Shown here piece after piece: positions 53,409-56,543 of a stretch of DNA of 56,543 nucleotides (position 1 is the stretch's first letter; each line of letters starts with the position of its first letter). Position numbers and translations under genes: made by a program. The stretch is taken from NCBI GenBank assembly GCA_963926355.1, contig CAWUWW010000024.1:1-56543 (forward strand), given 5' to 3'. The notes below the pieces were generated by a model. It searched no databases and was not told the origin of the DNA. It saw only the letters and a program-made list of their open reading frames with translations. This DNA is from SCGC-AAA076-P13 sp963926355. Its GTDB lineage: Bacteria > Pseudomonadota > Gammaproteobacteria > Magnimaribacterales > D2472.

Positions 53409-53988
53409 TCATACCTTCTATTGTTCTAACCCAGGACTTATACCCGAAATAAATTATAAAAAGATATACAAAAAATAGAAACGAGGTGAGATAAAGCTCT
53501 CTTGAATAAAATAAAACAACTGAAATAGCGTCAATTACAAACCAGTAAATCCAATTTTCTAATAATTTTTGTGCCACCATATATGTTGCAACTATGGCTC
53601 CCCACGTCGTTAATGCATCAATAAATGGTAAGGCTGCATTTGTGTATGTGTCTAAAGCCCAGCCAGAGACAAAAGCTAAAAGAATAACGGTACTTATAGC
53701 AATAGCATGCTGTTTTAGCTCCCATGTCTTTATTACAAATGTAGAGTTTTTTTGGCTCTCTTTACTCCACTGGCTCCAGCCATAAAAGCCCATGGCAATA
53801 TAGAATATTTGCAGGCAAGCTTCCATATAAAGATTGGCTGCATACATGACATATAAGTATAAAAAAGAACTTGCTATCCAGGCTAGCCAACACCTAATAT
53901 CTTTGTAAACTGCTAGGACTAAATAAGTAATGGCCAATAAAACTGCAAGGGTTTCAATAAAATAACCAGCTACAAGATTAAAAATCAT
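53392..53988 (-). CDS. pnuT: PnuC-family vitamin permease, probably thiamin (PnuT)
   Basis: Inner-membrane facilitator of the PnuC family. The 198 residues make about seven helices with the family landmarks CWLAWIASSFLYLYVM, the segment ACLQIFYIAMGFYGWSQW and ENWIYWFVIDAISVVLFYSRELYLTS near the C terminus. PnuC members carry nicotinamide riboside, thiamin (PnuT) or riboflavin (PnuX). The TPP riboswitch upstream of the operon makes thiamin the likely cargo. It overlaps the receptor gene by 11 bases and the kinase by 17, so receptor, permease and kinase are one translational unit. Confidence 0.85.
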   Translation of the reverse strand: MIFNLVAGYFIETLAVLLAITYLVLAVYKDIRCWLAWIASSFLYLYVMYAANLYMEACLQIFYIAMGFYGWSQWSKESQKNSTFVIKTWELKQHAIAISTVILLAFVSGWALDTYTNAALPFIDALTTWGAIVATYMVAQKLLENWIYWFVIDAISVVLFYSRELYLTSFLFFVYLFIIYFGYKSWVRTIEGMNDQRK

Positions 53989-56092
53989 ATCTAACAGAGA
54001 TTCCTAAATGCCTTGGGTCTCCGTGTCTTTTATATAGTGTGTCTTCAAAATTTGGAGCTTCATTCCCAAAGTAGAACCCTCTTGTTGAGTAGTAGGTATT
54101 AAATAGATTTCGAACCCAGATCTCATAATTCCAACTATCTTTTCTATACCCATAACTAATATTAGCTAGGGAATAAGATCTTGATTTATTGTTATGAGAG
54201 TCTGAGTAATAAAAACTACTTTTACCAGTCACATCAAGAGATAAATAGGTTCTAGCTGTTGTTTTCCAATTCATACCTAGAGAAAAACTTTTTTCAGGAG
54301 CATGTGCTTGAGCCCTTCCCTCAAGATCAGTCCTCGACTCCCAGTTCTTTATCTCTGTTTTTAAAATTCCCAAATTAGCAAATAAACTTAACGAATCTGT
54401 TAATTCGGTATCCATGCTTAATTCTAAGCCATAGTTTGTTCCCTCAGCAGCATTCTGTGTTAGATATGAGAAGGTATTAGGGTCACTTGGGTCGACTTGT
54501 GTTGAAATTGAAACTTGCTGATCTTTTCTATCTGAAAAGAATATTACAACACCGATGTTCAATTTTGATAAAAATACTTTGGAGTTTATCCCCACTTCAT
54601 AATTTGTAAGGAACTCTGGGTCATAGTAAATATTTCTATTTGTTGAGTCTGCAGCTAAGCCAAGACCAAGGTTGAAACCACCTTGTTTGTAGCCCTTGGC
54701 AATACTTGTAAAAACAGTACTTCCGTTAATTAAAGTTTTGGTAATTGAAAATTTTCCGCCCGTCATTCTCTTGGATGGATTAAATGATTCCCCAAAAGAA
54801 TCGGAGTAATCTGCATCCCAGTCCTCCGAGCGAATTCCAAATGATATCTTTGTTGTTTCATCAACGAAGTAATCCAGGCTTCCAAAGAAGGATAGGTTCT
54901 CTGAAGTGTATATACTTGAAGAAGATGACTGGCTTAAATAAGGGCCGTAAGGATCTGATGGATCTCCATATGCACCATCATCATTTTTTAAGTTAGATTC
55001 TTTAATATCAAAATAATTTAGGCCTACTACCCACTCAATAGGTAGACTAGCCGAAGTGCCTATGGGATTTGAGAGTAACCTAAATTCCTGACTAAAAGAC
55101 TTTCTGCCTCTTAAAGTTTCTGAAAAATAATCGTATGTGTAAGGCGCATGCGAGGAAGCATTTCCCCAATCAGCATCGTAACTAAAAATAACATCGGTGT
55201 CAGTTGTGCTTGTAAGACTTTGAAATTCAAATCCATTGAAATTATGAAAAAATTTTAGTCCATAGGCATTTGTTTTTTGTGAGTCCAGCCCGGGCCTATT
55301 TGAAAGGGTATTCAAACTTCCATCTATTGTCCAAATATCAGCGGGATCATTCATGTCTATTTCTGTAACTAAAAATTTTATAGACGTTTCTTCGCTTAAT
55401 TTCCAGTTAATTTTTAGCCTTAATGTACTTTCATCTTTCTTGGAAGTATCAGATTTATTTAGGAATTGATTTTTTCTAAACCCATCTGAATAATCTTTTC
55501 TTAATGCAATTCTATAAGTTATATCCTTGTTTTGATCCAAAGGACCTCCGAACGCTATACCGGCATTAAATAGACCGAAGTCTCCAGAAGTTATCTCGCT
55601 TATCCCTTCAAACTCATCAGTTGGATCTTTGGTTTTAATATAAATTAAACCCGCTAGAGCATTTGCACCTATCCTGGAGCCTTGAGGGCCTCTATGAACC
55701 TCTATTTGATCAACATCAAAAGTGGTGGCAATCCCTCCCTGGCCTGAATAATCAATATCATCAATTAAAAAGCCTACTGATGAGTTTGGGGTTCCTTCAT
55801 AGCCACCTCTCTCGCCAATTCCTCTAATTTGAAAATAACGAGCTCTCGAGTCGCTGGCAGCAAAGTTTAGATTAGGTATTAAGTAGGATAGCATTTCAAA
55901 GTGCTTTACCGGTTGGGATTTAATTAACCCCTCGTCAAGAACAACAATACTCGAATCATCTTTTTCAATTGTAGTCTGTCGCCAATCGCCGTTCACAATA
56001 ATTTCTTCAACCACTTGTGAGGTTAAATTTGGGCTAACTAAAAATAATGATAAAGATAATAAAAAAACAATTCTATTGTTAATGGTAATCAT
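53978..56092 (-). CDS. TonB-dependent receptor of the thiamin operon
   Basis: Outer-membrane transporter, probably for thiamin or a thiamin precursor. The 704 residues start with a signal peptide (to about residue 25), then a TonB box VEEIIVNG. The plug domain follows with FQIRGIGERGGYEGTPNSSVGFLIDDIDYSGQGG (in parts), VDQIEVHRGPQGSRIGANALAGLIYIKT and then the barrel, closing with GISVRYDF, the classic C-terminal aromatic. GGAGGAA lies 6 bases before the ATG at 56092 and forms the 3' end of the TPP riboswitch, so translation should fall when TPP is high. It heads the receptor-permease-kinase operon. Confidence 0.92.
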   Translation of the reverse strand: MITINNRIVFLLSLSLFLVSPNLTSQVVEEIIVNGDWRQTTIEKDDSSIVVLDEGLIKSQPVKHFEMLSYLIPNLNFAASDSRARYFQIRGIGERGGYEGTPNSSVGFLIDDIDYSGQGGIATTFDVDQIEVHRGPQGSRIGANALAGLIYIKTKDPTDEFEGISEITSGDFGLFNAGIAFGGPLDQNKDITYRIALRKDYSDGFRKNQFLNKSDTSKKDESTLRLKINWKLSEETSIKFLVTEIDMNDPADIWTIDGSLNTLSNRPGLDSQKTNAYGLKFFHNFNGFEFQSLTSTTDTDVIFSYDADWGNASSHAPYTYDYFSETLRGRKSFSQEFRLLSNPIGTSASLPIEWVVGLNYFDIKESNLKNDDGAYGDPSDPYGPYLSQSSSSSIYTSENLSFFGSLDYFVDETTKISFGIRSEDWDADYSDSFGESFNPSKRMTGGKFSITKTLINGSTVFTSIAKGYKQGGFNLGLGLAADSTNRNIYYDPEFLTNYEVGINSKVFLSKLNIGVVIFFSDRKDQQVSISTQVDPSDPNTFSYLTQNAAEGTNYGLELSMDTELTDSLSLFANLGILKTEIKNWESRTDLEGRAQAHAPEKSFSLGMNWKTTARTYLSLDVTGKSSFYYSDSHNNKSRSYSLANISYGYRKDSWNYEIWVRNLFNTYYSTRGFYFGNEAPNFEDTLYKRHGDPRHLGISVRYDF

Positions 56093-56182
56093 GCGATTCC
56101 TCCGCCATTATTGTATGGATCAGGTTCAAAGAGTTTCCGTTAGGATCTCAGGTCAATTGACCACCCCTTGCAGTTGTATGAA
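56093..56182 (-). promoter_or_regulatory. TPP (thiamin pyrophosphate) riboswitch, THI element
   Basis: Read on the minus strand the leader contains the conserved blocks of the TPP aptamer in order: GGGGTGG, the hairpin GTCAATTGAC (P3), CTGAGA, the core CTTTGAACCTGATC, a P5 hairpin CCAT-ACAATA-ATGG and CGGAGGAA. The last block is also the ribosome binding site of the receptor gene six bases before its ATG, which favours control at translation. The P1 stem is short and I could not pair it fully. No separate hairpin terminator lies between aptamer and gene. Confidence 0.9.
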
Positions 56183-56199
56183 TGATATTAGTATTTAAA

Positions 56200-56232
56200 A
56201 AAAAAATCTACCAAAAAGATAGGATATCTTTT
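56200..56232 (-). terminator. Terminator candidate after the hydroxylase gene
   Basis: On the minus strand AAAAGATA-TCC-TATCTTTT (56214-56232) overlaps the stop codon of the hydroxylase-like gene. After TGGTAGA it is followed by ten T. The stem is perfect but AT-rich and the T-run is not directly adjacent, so strength is uncertain. Confidence 0.5.
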
Positions 56233-56543
56233 AATAGATGGATTCTTGCCTAAACCAAAGATTTACGGCCCATTTCTCACCTGAAATAACTGGGGATCCT
56301 CCATGAAGTGAGTTTGGATTGATATCAGAAGTGCCATCTATACAATTATGAAAAACAACCACATCACCTTTGTTAGGTTTAATTGAAACACCAATATCAG
56401 GAAAATCTGTTGCACCGCCTTCTTCAACGTCATTCAGGTAAGCTAGTGCAGTTATCATTCTTTGCCCTCCAGGAAACCAATTATTCCTTCCCTCTTCTGT
56501 AGTTTTATCAAAAGCATCGAAGTGAGGCTTGTACTCAGTTCCA
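56231..56543 (-). CDS. Prolyl 4-hydroxylase-like 2OG-Fe(II) oxygenase (partial, runs off right edge)
   Basis: C-terminal part (104 codons) of a double-stranded beta-helix dioxygenase that uses 2-oxoglutarate, oxygen and Fe(II). The reading frame stays open to the window end. It shows TEYKPHFDAFD with the iron-binding H-x-D, MITALAYLNDVEEGGATDFP, KPNKGDVVVFHN and the second histidine and 2OG-binding lysine in SLHGGSPVISGEKWAVNLWFR. This is the P4Hc pattern. Members act on proline in proteins or on small molecules; the substrate is unknown. It lies upstream of the thiamin operon on the same strand, separated by a terminator candidate and the riboswitch. Confidence 0.88.
   Translation of the reverse strand, partial: GTEYKPHFDAFDKTTEEGRNNWFPGGQRMITALAYLNDVEEGGATDFPDIGVSIKPNKGDVVVFHNCIDGTSDINPNSLHGGSPVISGEKWAVNLWFRQESIY

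Noticed and set aside
54784..54996. Plus-strand open frames inside the second TonB receptor and similar frames opposite other long genes
   Set aside because: They lie wholly inside well-supported genes on the other strand and show no protein-family features.

Overview
The window looks like chromosomal DNA of a marine, AT-rich, streamlined gammaproteobacterium, most probably of the SAR86 clade. The pointers are a proteorhodopsin with the SAR86-type sequence (start MKLLL, retinal lysine in ADFVNK, green-tuning Leu105), gammaproteobacterial gene order (rluD|bamD, hemB-trxA-rho, aroQ-accB-accC, leuS-lptE-holA, rsfS-rlmH-mrdA-rodA), large TonB-dependent receptors, and very tight gene packing. The clade assignment rests on reading the sequence; no database search was run. 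I saw no insertion sequence, prophage, CRISPR array or tRNA gene, and no gene-free stretch longer than 300 bases.

Layout. 1-545 is the 5' part of a 16S rRNA gene on the minus strand, with a boxB-boxA-boxC leader, directly downstream of ilvB-ilvH-ilvC. Next come rluD and bamD (divergent), a PP0621-like zinc-ribbon protein, and an RND efflux pump pair with a divergent TetR regulator (5.9-10.7 kb). A heme block follows: rsmD-hemC-hemD converging on hemB-trxA-rho. Then come ilvD, a fused oligopeptide-type ABC ATPase and an esterase. 20.9-27.5 kb runs on the plus strand: a lone DsbD alpha domain, aroQ, accB, accC, leuS, lptE, holA. It converges on a cell-wall operon on the minus strand (rsfS-rlmH-mrdA-rodA-mltB-dacA-dat). 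After that are a small membrane protein, a LON-domain protein, mpl, a pyrophosphate-type phosphofructokinase, argD, parC/parE, tolC, mutM and coaD.

The right third is the accessory part. It holds a TonB-dependent receptor, a monocistronic proteorhodopsin with a clear sigma70 promoter and strong terminator, a secreted PHP phosphoesterase, two short-chain dehydrogenases, and a thiamin-salvage operon (TonB receptor - PnuC/PnuT permease - small-molecule kinase) under a TPP riboswitch. A partial prolyl 4-hydroxylase-like gene runs off the right end.

How it fits together. The most informative regulatory signal is a near-palindromic TetR-type operator. It occurs twice in the promoter between the RND pump and its regulator and once more, base for base (inverted), upstream of tolC about 33.6 kb away. 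This ties the inner-membrane pump, adaptor and outer-membrane channel into one regulon although tolC is not in the pump operon. The second clear signal is the TPP riboswitch, which assigns the last receptor, permease and kinase to thiamin scavenging. Streamlining shows in seven of nine convergent gene pairs whose 3' ends overlap, in ATGA couplings along operons, in DsbD cut down to its alpha domain, in an IlvH with one ACT domain, and in the absence of ppk/ppx and nadD from their usual places.
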